64,000 bases of DNA, taken from Cupriavidus sp. WKF15. Its GTDB lineage: Bacteria; Pseudomonadota; Gammaproteobacteria; Burkholderiales; Burkholderiaceae. How positions within the stretch are numbered: position 1 is the stretch's first letter; each line of letters starts with the position of its first letter. The DNA lies in contig NZ_CP119572.1 in the NCBI RefSeq assembly GCF_029278605.1, positions 2,852,001 to 2,916,000 on the forward strand. Direction: 5' to 3'. A program made the position numbers and the translations under genes. The notes under the pieces are model-generated. The model saw only the letters and a list, made by a program, of their open reading frames with translations. It did no database searches and was not told the origin of the DNA. Below are positions 26,439-35,007 of the stretch, piece by piece.

Positions 26439-27404
26439 TTAGAAATAGCCTTCCTTCTTGCGGCGTTCCATCGACGCCTCGCTGGTCTGGTCGTCCATGC
26501 GCGTGGCGCCGCGCTCGGTGATCTCGGTCACGGCCGTCTCGGCGATGATCGATTCCGGCGAATCCGCCGTGCTGGCCACCGGGCAGGTGCAGCTGATGTC
26601 GCCCACGGTGCGGAAGCGGACCGACAGCACCTCGCTGACGTCGCCGTCCTGCTTCGGCGTGATCGGCGTCACCGGCACCAGCAGGCCGTTCTTGCGCACC
26701 ACTTCGCGCTGGTGCGCGTAATAGATCGGCGGCAGCGCCAGCTTTTCGCGGGCGATGTACTGCCACACGTCCAGCTCGGTCCAGTTCGAGATCGGGAACA
26801 CGCGCATCTGCTCGCCCTGCGCCATGCGGGCGTTGTAGAGGCTCCACAGCTCGGGGCGCTGGGCCTTGGGGTCCCACTGGCCGAACTCGTCGCGGAACGA
26901 GAAGATGCGCTCCTTGGCGCGGGCCTTCTCTTCGTCGCGGCGGGCACCGCCCATCAGCGCGTCGAACTGGTGCTCGGCGATGGTTTCCAGCAGCGTCACA
27001 GCCTGCGCGGCGTTGCGCGAGTCAGTGTCCTTGCGCAGGCGCACGGTGCCGCGCTTGATGGAATCTTCCACGTGCCCCACCACCAGGCGCGCGCCGAGCT
27101 CGGCCACGCGCTGGTCGCGGAACGTGATCACTTCCGGGTAGTTGTGGCCGGTGTCGATGTGCACCAGCGGGAACGGCAGGTCGATCTTGCGGTCACCGAG
27201 GCGGAAGGCCTTCAGCGCCAGGTGCAGCATGACGATCGAATCCTTGCCGCCCGAGAACAGCAGCGCCGGGTTGCGGCACTCTGCCACGACCTCGCGGATG
27301 ATGTAGATCGACTCGGCCTCCAGGCGGTCGAGGTGGTCGTTCTGTACCTGCAGCAGGTGCGCCACGTTGCTGGCGGCGCTTGCGATGTCGTTCATGATGC
27401 CCAT
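26439..27404 (-). CDS. cysD: Sulfate adenylyltransferase, small (catalytic) subunit
   Basis: A 321-aa enzyme that joins sulfate and ATP to give adenosine 5'-phosphosulfate. The PP-loop motif LLFSGGKDSIVMLHLA is near residue 50-65. Family blocks such as FPLVHIDTGHNYPEVITFRD, GGARRDEEKARAKERIFSFRD and NWTELDVWQYI follow. The C-terminus ends in RRKKEGYF, the conserved CysD end. The ATG at 27404 (MGIMNDI) or 27395 (MNDIASA) is the likely start; the longer open frame to 27575 adds a non-family tail. It sits between cysH and cysN. Confidence 0.95.
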   Translation of the reverse strand: MGIMNDIASAASNVAHLLQVQNDHLDRLEAESIYIIREVVAECRNPALLFSGGKDSIVMLHLALKAFRLGDRKIDLPFPLVHIDTGHNYPEVITFRDQRVAELGARLVVGHVEDSIKRGTVRLRKDTDSRNAAQAVTLLETIAEHQFDALMGGARRDEEKARAKERIFSFRDEFGQWDPKAQRPELWSLYNARMAQGEQMRVFPISNWTELDVWQYIAREKLALPPIYYAHQREVVRKNGLLVPVTPITPKQDGDVSEVLSVRFRTVGDISCTCPVASTADSPESIIAETAVTEITERGATRMDDQTSEASMERRKKEGYF

Positions 27405-27432
27405 GTCGTTCGGCCTCGAATGCTTCAATGCG

Positions 27433-28236
27433 TCAATGCTTGATGTTCTGTTCGTGGAGCCCGCACTCTTTCGAGTCCTTGCTCTCCCACCACCAGCGCC
27501 CGGCACGCACGTCCTCACCGGCGCGCACCGCGCGGGTACAGGGTTCGCAGCCAATGCTGGGGTAGCCCTTGGCATGCAGCGCGTTGACCGGCACGTTGTG
27601 GCGCTTCAGGTAAGCCCATACCTCGGCCTCGGTCCAGTCCGCGAGCGGATTGAACTTCGGGATGCCGCGGGCTTCGTCCAGTTCCTCGAACGGCAGCTCG
27701 GCGCGCGTGACGGCCTGTTCGCGGCGCTGGCCGGTCATCCAGGCATCGGCGTGCGACAGCGCGCGGTTGAGCGGCTCCACCTTGCGGATGCCGCAGCATT
27801 CCTTGCGCAGGTCGACGCTGTCATAGAACGCGTTCAATCCGTGCTTCTTCAGGTAGTTCTCGACGGCCTCGGTGTCCGGCGTGAACTGCTCGACGGTGTA
27901 GCCGTAGTGCGCCTTGACCTGATCGAGGACAGCCAGGGTCTCGGCGTGCAGGCGCCCGGTGTTCAGCGTGAACACGCGGATGCCGGCGCGTACGGCCTCC
28001 GTGCCGCGCAGGATCGCATCGGTCAGCACCATGTCCTCGGCGGCGAGGCTGGTGGCGAAGCGCGCGCGGAAGAAGCGCCCGGCAATGCCCGCCAGGCGGG
28101 TCGCCAGCTCGCGCTCCTTCTCTTCCAGCGCCGCCAGGCTGCCCGTGTACTCGGGCATGGTCCACAGCGCGGGACGCAGCGCCGACGCCGGCGCGCCGGC
28201 ATCCACCACCGCGATGTCGCTCAATGCACTGCTCAT
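27433..28236 (-). CDS. cysH: APS reductase (assimilatory adenylylsulfate reductase)
   Basis: A 267-aa enzyme that reduces APS to sulfite. Two cysteine pairs are present: CC at 147-148 (KECCGIRK) and C230-x2-C233 (GCEPCTRAV). They mark the [4Fe-4S]-containing APS reductase class rather than the PAPS reductase of E. coli. The catalytic cysteine is C258 in ECGLH near the C-terminus. The start at 28236 overlaps the DUF934 stop by 4 bp. The absence of an APS kinase gene or domain in the operon agrees with direct APS reduction. Confidence 0.94.
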   Translation of the reverse strand: MSSALSDIAVVDAGAPASALRPALWTMPEYTGSLAALEEKERELATRLAGIAGRFFRARFATSLAAEDMVLTDAILRGTEAVRAGIRVFTLNTGRLHAETLAVLDQVKAHYGYTVEQFTPDTEAVENYLKKHGLNAFYDSVDLRKECCGIRKVEPLNRALSHADAWMTGQRREQAVTRAELPFEELDEARGIPKFNPLADWTEAEVWAYLKRHNVPVNALHAKGYPSIGCEPCTRAVRAGEDVRAGRWWWESKDSKECGLHEQNIKH

Positions 28237-28808
28237 GCCGATTCCCTTGCGCCAAACTCGGCGCGCGCGCGCCGGAACAGCGGCAGCGGCTCGTCGACCG
28301 AAGCCTGGTACGTCACGGTGAACTCGGTGAAGCCCTTGATCGCGTCGTCGATGTTCTTGTCGGCACGCACCGCGAAGGTGTCGAAGCCGCAGCGCTTCAT
28401 GAAGTTGAGCTGATCGCGCAGCACGTCGCCGATCGCGCGCAGCTGGCCCTTCCACTGGTAGCGGGTGCGCAGCAGGTAGGCCGTGGAAAAGCCGCGGCCA
28501 TCGCGGAACACCGGGAAATCGACCGCGACCACGGCCACGCCGTCGAACAGCGCCTGGGCATCGCCCGGCTCGTCTTCGGGAGCAAGCCACACGCCGGTGC
28601 GCTCGCGCGCGCGGCCGGCCAGCAGGCCTTCATGCGACTTCCACACCGAGAGCGGGAACAGGACGGCATCCTGGCTCTGCACGGCGGCGGTGATCTGCTC
28701 GTCGGTCAGCGGCTGGCCCTCGGCGCCGCGCAGCACGGTCCAGCTGTCTTCGACGATGACCGGGGTGACCGCGTCGGCGGTACGTTGCAGTTGAATGATC
28801 TTTGCCAT
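28233..28808 (-). CDS. DUF934 protein of the sulfate assimilation operon
   Basis: A 191-aa cytoplasmic protein of unknown biochemical function. Conserved DUF934 blocks are AVLFPLSVWKSHEGLLAGR, VVAVDFPVFRDGRGFSTAYLLR, YQWKGQLRAIGDVLRDQLNFMKRCGFDTFAV and the C-terminal AIKGFTEFTVTYQASVDEP. It is encoded between cysI and cysH with a 4-bp overlap to cysH. Family members are almost always found next to sulfite reductase genes, so a helper role in sulfite reduction is inferred. No cofactor motif is visible. Confidence 0.88.
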   Translation of the reverse strand: MAKIIQLQRTADAVTPVIVEDSWTVLRGAEGQPLTDEQITAAVQSQDAVLFPLSVWKSHEGLLAGRARERTGVWLAPEDEPGDAQALFDGVAVVAVDFPVFRDGRGFSTAYLLRTRYQWKGQLRAIGDVLRDQLNFMKRCGFDTFAVRADKNIDDAIKGFTEFTVTYQASVDEPLPLFRRARAEFGARESA

Positions 28809-28825
28809 GTGTCTTTCTCCGGTCC

Positions 28826-30508
28826 TCAGGCTTCGGCGCGCTCGCGCGGTTGCTTGTCGGCGTACACGCGTTCCTTGAACGGGGTGATGCCGATCCGGTT
28901 CACGGTTTCGATGAAGCGCTCGTCTTCGATGCGGTTGGCCACGAAGGTCTCGATGATGCGCGAGATCACGTCCGGCATTTCCTCGGCGCTGAACGACGGG
29001 CCGATGACCTTGCCCAGCGCCGTGCTGTTGCCCTGGGCGCCGCCCAGCGTGACCTGGTACCACTCGGAACCATCCTTGTCGACGCCGAGGATGCCGATAT
29101 TGCCGACATGGTGGTGGCCGCAGGCGTTGATGCAGCCCGAGATGTTCAGCGACACTTCGCCCAGGTCATGGACGAAGTCCAGGTTGTCGAAACGCTCCTG
29201 GATGGCCAGCGCGATCGGGATCGATTTGGCGTTGGCCAGCGAGCAGAAGTCGCCGCCAGGGCAGGCGATGATGTCGGTCAGCAGGCCGATGTTGGCAGTG
29301 GCCAGGCCAGCCTTCTTCGCCAGTTGCCACAGCTCGTACAGGTCGTGCTTCTTCACGTCCGGCAGCACCAGGTTCTGCTCGTGCGCGACGCGCAGCTCGC
29401 CGAAGCCGAAGCGGTCGGCCAGGTCGGCCACGGCTTCCATCTGCTCGGCGGTAGCGTCGCCCGGAGGCGAGACCGGACCCGGCTTGGTCGACAGCGTCAC
29501 GGCGGCGTAGCCCGGTACCTTGTGGCCATGCACGCTGCGGCTGACCCAGCGGGCGAAGGCCTTGTCTTCGAGCAGGTGCTTCTCGTACGAAGCGTCGGTG
29601 TCGGCCAGCTTTTCATAGGCCGGCGGCGCGAAGTACTGCGCAACGCGGTCGAACTCGTCCTGCGTCAGCGTGCCCGGGCCGTCCTTGCTGTACTGCCATT
29701 CCTCTTCGACTTCCTGCGCGAACTTCTCGGCGCCGATGGCCTTGACCAGGATCTTGATGCGCGCCTTGTACTTGTTGTCGCGGCGGCCATAGCGGTTGTA
29801 CACGCGGATGGCGGACTCGACGTAGGTCAGCATGTGCTGCCACGGCAGGTCGTCCTTGATGACCGTGCCGAGGATCGGGGTACGGCCCAGGCCGCCGCCG
29901 GCCAGCACGCGGATGCGGGTCTCGCCGGCGTCGTTCTTGTAGACGTAGATGCCGATGTCATGCATCTGCACCACGGCGCGGTCGTCCTTCGAGGCCGAGA
30001 TCGCGATCTTGAACTTGCGCGGCAGGAACGCGAATTCCGGCTGGAACGTGCTCCACTGGCGCAACAACTCGGCCAGCACGCGCGGGTCCACCGACTCGTC
30101 CGGCGCCACGCCGGCGAAGTGGTCGGTGGTGATATTGCGCACGCAGTTGCCCGAGGTCTGGATGCCGTGCATCTCGACGCTGGCGAGCTCGGCCAGCACG
30201 TCGGGCACGCGCTCGAGTTCCATCCAGTTGTACTGGATGTTCTGGCGCGTGGAGAAGTGGCCGTAGCCGCGGTCGTACTCGCGCGCGATGTGGGCCAGCT
30301 TGCGCAGCTGCTTGGAGGCCAGCAGGCCGTACGGAATCGCCACGCGCAGCATGTAGGCATGGCGCTGCATGTACAGGCCGTTCTGCAGGCGCAGCGGCAG
30401 GAATTCTTCCTCGGTCAGCTCGTCCGACAGGCGGCGGCGCACCTGGTCACGGAACTGGGCGACGCGCTCGTTGACGATGCGCTGGTCATATTGGTCGTAC
30501 TGATACAT
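28826..30508 (-). CDS. cysI: Sulfite reductase hemoprotein
   Basis: A 560-aa siroheme and [4Fe-4S] enzyme that reduces sulfite to sulfide. The cluster ligands are in CPGGDFC (C-x5-C) and CINAC (C-x3-C), in the C-terminal half. The duplicated sulfite-reductase half-domains are recognisable (GHFSTRQNIQYNWMEL in the first). No flavoprotein subunit gene (cysJ) is in the operon, so electrons probably come from ferredoxin or another donor, as in related Burkholderiales. It lies between the TauE/SafE gene and DUF934. Confidence 0.94.
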   Translation of the reverse strand: MYQYDQYDQRIVNERVAQFRDQVRRRLSDELTEEEFLPLRLQNGLYMQRHAYMLRVAIPYGLLASKQLRKLAHIAREYDRGYGHFSTRQNIQYNWMELERVPDVLAELASVEMHGIQTSGNCVRNITTDHFAGVAPDESVDPRVLAELLRQWSTFQPEFAFLPRKFKIAISASKDDRAVVQMHDIGIYVYKNDAGETRIRVLAGGGLGRTPILGTVIKDDLPWQHMLTYVESAIRVYNRYGRRDNKYKARIKILVKAIGAEKFAQEVEEEWQYSKDGPGTLTQDEFDRVAQYFAPPAYEKLADTDASYEKHLLEDKAFARWVSRSVHGHKVPGYAAVTLSTKPGPVSPPGDATAEQMEAVADLADRFGFGELRVAHEQNLVLPDVKKHDLYELWQLAKKAGLATANIGLLTDIIACPGGDFCSLANAKSIPIALAIQERFDNLDFVHDLGEVSLNISGCINACGHHHVGNIGILGVDKDGSEWYQVTLGGAQGNSTALGKVIGPSFSAEEMPDVISRIIETFVANRIEDERFIETVNRIGITPFKERVYADKQPRERAEA

Positions 30509-30536
30509 GGCGGGGTCCGTTCAGTATTCGTGGGAT

Positions 30537-31310
30537 TCAGGAGACGAGCTTGATGGCGACCAGGGTCAGCGTGGTGGCCAGGGCCGCGCGCACCAGGCGC
30601 TCGGGCAGCGCGCGGGAAAGCTGAGCACCCAGCCAGATGCCGGGGATCGAGCCCACCAGCAGCGCCAGCAGCAGATTCCAGTCGACGGTGCCGAGCCACA
30701 CATGGCCCAGCCCGGCCAGCGCCGTCAGCGGGACGGCGTAGGCGATATCGGTGCCGGCCACTTCGGCCGGCTTCATTTGCGGATACAGCAGCAGGATCAG
30801 CGTGGCGCCAACCGCGCCGGCACCGATAGAGGAAACGGTCACCAGCACGCCCAGCACAGCGCCCACCACGACCGTGGCAATGGCCTGCGAGCGGCCTGCG
30901 AGCTGAAAGCGCGGATTGCGTTCGAGCCAGACCAGCATCTGCTTGCGGAACAGCAGCGACAGCACGGTCAGCAGCACCGACACGCCGATCGTCACGCGAA
31001 TCGCGTGCAGCCACTGTCCATTGAGTTCACCGGCGCTCTTCAGGACCAGGATGGCGGCCGCCGCGGCCGGCAGGCTGCCGAGGCACAGGCGACGCACGAC
31101 CTGCCACTGCACATGCCCGTGCGCACGGTGCGCAAGCGTGCCGAAGCCCTTGGTGATCGACGCGAAAGCCAGGTCCGTACCGACCGCCGTGGCCGGCGAG
31201 AAGCCGAACAGCAGCGTCAGTAGCGGCGTCATGAGCGAGCCCCCGCCCACCCCGGTCAGACCGACGAGGACGCCTACGAGCAGACCGGAAACGGTATAGG
31301 CAAGGGACAT
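30537..31310 (-). CDS. TauE/SafE-family permease, first gene of the cys operon
   Basis: A 257-aa membrane protein with about eight helices. The signature GVLVGLTGVGGGSLMTPLLTLLFG is near the N-terminus, and a related SSIGAGAVGATLILLLYP is in the second half. A central polar loop is short. As the first gene before cysI it probably moves sulfate, sulfite or another sulfur oxyanion across the inner membrane, as proposed for CysZ-like roles. The direction of transport is not known. It differs from the TauE/SafE protein at 4755-5567. Confidence 0.85.
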   Translation of the reverse strand: MSLAYTVSGLLVGVLVGLTGVGGGSLMTPLLTLLFGFSPATAVGTDLAFASITKGFGTLAHRAHGHVQWQVVRRLCLGSLPAAAAAILVLKSAGELNGQWLHAIRVTIGVSVLLTVLSLLFRKQMLVWLERNPRFQLAGRSQAIATVVVGAVLGVLVTVSSIGAGAVGATLILLLYPQMKPAEVAGTDIAYAVPLTALAGLGHVWLGTVDWNLLLALLVGSIPGIWLGAQLSRALPERLVRAALATTLTLVAIKLVS

Positions 31311-31409
31311 GGAGGGGCTCGGCTGGGCCTTTCCGTCTTGCCGGCGCCACTTTCAGGGTGGCGGCTGCGGGCGCAATGCGGGCTGGCCGTTCATTAACAA
31401 AGTTCGAGA

Positions 31410-31437
31410 ATCGTAATAAACTGGCCTCATACCTCAA
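31410..31437 (-). promoter_or_regulatory. Promoter of the cys operon
   Basis: On the minus strand TTGAGG (31437-31432), a 16-bp spacer and TACGAT (31415-31410) form a promoter about 100 bp before the TauE/SafE start. The upstream side is AT-rich (about 31430-31475) and would suit CysB binding; the cysB gene begins at 31476 in the other direction. Confidence 0.5.
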
Positions 31438-31475
31438 ACTAATAAGAAGTTGTTTGTTTATACGACTGAAGTTAT

Positions 31476-32417
31476 ATGAACCTGCACCAGTTTCGTTTTG
31501 TGCGTGAAGCGGTACGCCAGAACTACAATCTGACGGAAGCTGCAAAAGCGCTCTACACATCACAACCCGGTGTGTCCAAGGCCATTATTGAGCTGGAAGA
31601 AGAGCTGGGTGTCGATATCTTCACGCGCCATGGCAAGCGCATCCGCAGCCTGACCGAGCCGGGGCGCCGCATCCTGAACTCGGTGGAGAAGATTCTCCAG
31701 GAAGTGGAAAGCCTGAAGCGTGTCGGCATGGACTATGCCGCCCAGGACCAGGGCAACTTCACCATCGCAACGACGCACACCCAGGCGCGCTATGCGCTGC
31801 CGCGCGTCATCAGCGAGTTCACGAAGCGCTACCCGAAAGTGCGGCTGTCGATCCAGCAGGGCAACCCGGCACAGATTGCCGACATGCTGCTCCATGACCA
31901 GGCCGACATCGGTATTGCTACCGAAGGCATTTCCGACGAGAAGACCCTGGTCTCGCTACCCGGCTATCAATGGCAACATGTGGTGATCACGCCACCCGAC
32001 CACCCGCTGCTGGAAAAGAAACACCTGGCGCTGGAGGACCTGAAGAACTACCCGCTCATCACCTACGACCCGAATTTCGCCGGACGGCCCAAGATCGACA
32101 AGGCGTTCGAGCTGCGCCACCTGCAGCCCGACATCATCCTGGAAGCGATCGATGCGGACGTGATCAAGACCTATGTGGAGATCGGGCTGGGCATCGGCAT
32201 TGTCGCCGGCCTTGCGTATGATGCCGAGCGCGACCGCAACCTGCGGGGCATCCCGGCCGGGCACCTGTTCGGCACCAATGTCACACACCTGGCCGTCAAG
32301 CAGGGCGCCTACCTGCGCAGCTTCGTCTATACCTTCATCGAACTGTTCTCGCCAACGCTGAACCGCAAGCTGGTGGAGCAAGCCATGTCGGGCGAGCACG
32401 AAGCCTACGAACTTTGA
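31476..32417 (+). CDS. cysB: CysB-type LysR regulator
   Basis: A 313-aa regulator. It begins MNLHQFRFVREAVRQNYNLTEAAKALYTSQPGVSKAIIELEEELGVDIFTRHGKRI, which is a close match to the CysB/Cbl helix-turn-helix. The effector domain carries TTHTQARYALPRVI and the C-terminal VTHLAVKQGAYLRSFVYTFIELF typical of CysB. CysB activates sulfate assimilation genes with N-acetylserine or related inducers. It is divergent from the cys operon, with a shared 165-bp control region. Confidence 0.92.
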   Translation: MNLHQFRFVREAVRQNYNLTEAAKALYTSQPGVSKAIIELEEELGVDIFTRHGKRIRSLTEPGRRILNSVEKILQEVESLKRVGMDYAAQDQGNFTIATTHTQARYALPRVISEFTKRYPKVRLSIQQGNPAQIADMLLHDQADIGIATEGISDEKTLVSLPGYQWQHVVITPPDHPLLEKKHLALEDLKNYPLITYDPNFAGRPKIDKAFELRHLQPDIILEAIDADVIKTYVEIGLGIGIVAGLAYDAERDRNLRGIPAGHLFGTNVTHLAVKQGAYLRSFVYTFIELFSPTLNRKLVEQAMSGEHEAYEL

Positions 32418-32508
32418 GCCCCGTCGCCCCGCCCTTTCTTCTTATGCAGGACACTTTCATGCACGTTTTCCTGGCACGCCCGTGCCGCCCGCAGCCGGAG
32501 GCCCGCTC

Positions 32509-33657
32509 ATGAGCGAACTCCCGCAGATCCACTGGACCGAGGACGGCGCCGAGCATAGCGCGCGCTGGCGCTCCGAAGCCGGCCTGCCGCCGCCGCGCCG
32601 CGTGGTGGTGGCCGATGACACTACCTCCGCCGACACCGCCTACCGCCTGGCCTGCGAAGGCACCGCGCTGTTGTGGCGCGGCGACTTCCAGAACGCGCGT
32701 CAGCTGCTGCAGGCCATGGCCCGCCGTACCGAGCGCAAGCCCAAGAAGAAGAGCCGGCCCGGGCACAAACCCGCCGCACCCGAGTCGATCACCGAGGCTT
32801 TCCACCAGCACAGGCTGGCGCAGTCCCAGCGCGCACGGACGCTGGGCATGCTGTTGCTGCCCTTCGACGCCGGCCACAAGGTGCCGCTGCGCCGCGCGCC
32901 GGACGTCACGCAGGCTTGCGAGCAGGTTTATGGCGAAGCCGGCGAGGCCTATGTGGCGTCGATGCGCGAGCTGCTCGGCATGATCGGCGCCTACGAATGG
33001 CGCCGCAAGGGCGTGGAGATTCCCGCGCTGGGCGCGCGCATCCACCCGTGGTACGGCGTCTTCTCGCCGGTGCGCGGCGAGTATGTGGACCTGGTCGCCA
33101 ATGAGCCGCTGCCTTCGAAGACCCTTGCCTTCGACATCGGCACAGGCACCGGCGTGCTATCGGCCGTGCTGGCCAGGCGTGGCGTCCAGCGCGTCGTGGC
33201 CACGGACCAGGATGCGCGCGCACTGGCTTGCGCGCGCGAGAATCTCGAACAGCTTGGTGTGGCTGGCCAGGTAGAGATCCTGGAGGCCGACCTGTTCCCG
33301 CCGGGCCGCGCGCCGCTGGTCGTCTGCAACCCGCCCTGGGTCCCGGCACGACCGAGCTCGCCCGTGGAGCGCGCCGTCTACGATCCCGACAGCGCGATGC
33401 TGCGCGGCTTCCTCGACGGCCTGGCGGCGCACCTCGAGCCTGGCGGCGAGGGCTGGCTGTTGCTGTCCGACCTGGCCGAGCACCTCGGCCTGCGCTCGCG
33501 CGAGCAACTGCTCGGCTGGATCGAAGCGGCCGGCCTGCAGGTGCTGGGCCGCTCGGACATCCGCCCGCGCCACCCGCGTGCGGCGGACGCCGCGGACGCG
33601 CTGCATGCAGCGCGCTCGGCGGAAGTCACTTCGCTCTGGCGGCTGGGCGCACGGTAA
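32509..33657 (+). CDS. Class I SAM-dependent methyltransferase (small-molecule or N-methyltransferase, MTS domain)
   Basis: A 382-aa protein. Motif I, DIGTGTG, lies at about 209-215, and the catalytic NPPW motif at 274-277. This (N/D)PPY/W signature is found in enzymes that methylate amide or amino nitrogens of proteins, RNA or DNA (PrmC, RlmF, MTS families). The first about 200 residues are a basic and helical N-terminal region with a lysine-rich patch (TERKPKKKSRPGHKPA), perhaps for nucleic acid binding. The start at 32509 has GGAGG 8 bp upstream. It follows cysB but has no evident sulfur role. The substrate is unknown. Confidence 0.8.
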   Translation: MSELPQIHWTEDGAEHSARWRSEAGLPPPRRVVVADDTTSADTAYRLACEGTALLWRGDFQNARQLLQAMARRTERKPKKKSRPGHKPAAPESITEAFHQHRLAQSQRARTLGMLLLPFDAGHKVPLRRAPDVTQACEQVYGEAGEAYVASMRELLGMIGAYEWRRKGVEIPALGARIHPWYGVFSPVRGEYVDLVANEPLPSKTLAFDIGTGTGVLSAVLARRGVQRVVATDQDARALACARENLEQLGVAGQVEILEADLFPPGRAPLVVCNPPWVPARPSSPVERAVYDPDSAMLRGFLDGLAAHLEPGGEGWLLLSDLAEHLGLRSREQLLGWIEAAGLQVLGRSDIRPRHPRAADAADALHAARSAEVTSLWRLGAR

Positions 33658-33784
33658 GCACGCGCCACTGGACAATGCGGACGATCAGCCGCTCCGCTAT
33701 GCTTGCTGCCTGACTGCTTCTCTCCCCACATCCGCGGGAGAGAAGCAGCAGAGAAAAAAGAGAAAACACATCAAGAGGAGAACC

Positions 33785-34957
33785 ATGTCCAACCTGCTGC
33801 GCCGCGCGCTCGCCGTCGCCTGCGCCTCCGCCACCGCACTGATTGCCAATGCCGCATTTGCCGACATCCGTGTCGGCGTGGATGTCTCGACCACCGGGCC
33901 GGCGGCATCGATCGGCATTCCGTCGAAGAACACCGTCCTGATGTGGCCCCAGACGCTCGGCGGGCAGAAAGCCCACTACGTCCTGCTCGACGACGGCTCG
34001 GACCCCGCCGCCGCGGTGCGCAACGTGCGCAAGCTGATTTCCGAGGAAAAGGTCGATGTCATCGTCGGCCCCAACATCACGCCCAACGCGATTGCCGCGC
34101 TGGATGCCATCGCCGAGAACGGAACGCCCATGGTGGCGCTGGCGGCCTCCGCCGCGATCATCGAGCCGCAGACCGATGCGCGCCGGCGCTGGGCCTTCAA
34201 GATGCCGCAGAACGACTCGCACATGGCCACGGTGCTGACCGAGTACATGGGCAACCATGGCGTGAAGACGGTCGGCTTCATCGGTTTCTCCGACACCTAC
34301 GGCGAAAGCTGGTGGCGCGAGTTCTCGCGCCTGGCGGAAGTGCGCAAGCTGAAGGTCGTCGGCAATGAACGCTTTGGCCGCAACGACACCTCGGTGACCG
34401 GGCAGGTGCTCAAGCTGATGTCGGCCAACCCGGACGCCATCCTCATCGCCGGCTCGGGCACGCCCGCGGTGCTGCCGCAGAAGACGCTGGTCGAGCGCGG
34501 CTACAAGGGCAAGATCTACCAGACCCATGGCATCGCCACGTGGGACTTCCTGCGTGTGGGTGGCAAGGACGTGGAAGGCACGCTGTTCCCGACCGGTCCC
34601 GTCGTGGTGGCACGCCAGTTGCCGGCCAGCCATCCCGTGCGCAAGGTGGCGCTCGATTTCGTCACGCGCTATGAAGCGAAGTACGGCGCCGACAGCGTGA
34701 CCCAGTTCGCCGGCGACGCGTGGGGCGCGTGGCAATTGCTGGACGATGCCTCGCGGCGCGCGCTGAAGACCGGCGCCCAGCCTGGCACACGCGAATTCCG
34801 CAACGCCTTGCGCAACGCCATTGAAGCCACCACCAACCTCACCGTTCCCAACGGCGTGCTGAACCTGAACGCGAAGGACCACCAGGGCTTCGACCAGCGC
34901 TCGCGCGTGATGGGAACCGTCCGCAACGGCAAGTTCGCCTACGCGGGCGACGAGTAG
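33785..34957 (+). CDS. Liv-type (Leu/Ile/Val-like) ABC transporter substrate-binding protein, orphan
   Basis: A 390-aa periplasmic protein. A signal peptide ends near AAFA (26). The mature start is DIRVGVDVSTTGPAASIGIPSKNTV, and the two-lobe Peripla_BP_6 fold is seen in VDVIVGPNITPNAIAALDAIAENGTPMV and KTVGFIGFSDTYGESWWREFSRL. It binds an amino acid, amide or aromatic acid. No permease or ATPase gene is adjacent. The next gene is a beta-hydroxyacid dehydrogenase, so the pair may serve catabolism of an imported acid. A strong AGAGGAG site precedes the start. Confidence 0.88.
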   Translation: MSNLLRRALAVACASATALIANAAFADIRVGVDVSTTGPAASIGIPSKNTVLMWPQTLGGQKAHYVLLDDGSDPAAAVRNVRKLISEEKVDVIVGPNITPNAIAALDAIAENGTPMVALAASAAIIEPQTDARRRWAFKMPQNDSHMATVLTEYMGNHGVKTVGFIGFSDTYGESWWREFSRLAEVRKLKVVGNERFGRNDTSVTGQVLKLMSANPDAILIAGSGTPAVLPQKTLVERGYKGKIYQTHGIATWDFLRVGGKDVEGTLFPTGPVVVARQLPASHPVRKVALDFVTRYEAKYGADSVTQFAGDAWGAWQLLDDASRRALKTGAQPGTREFRNALRNAIEATTNLTVPNGVLNLNAKDHQGFDQRSRVMGTVRNGKFAYAGDE

Positions 34958-35007
34958 CACCTGTAGCCATTGCGACCGGCACGGCCGCACTGAAAGGGAA
35001 ACACCGC

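Noticed and set aside
28802..30553. 583-codon open frame antisense to cysI
   Set aside because: Same reason: the real gene is cysI, and the opposite frame has no recognisable domain.
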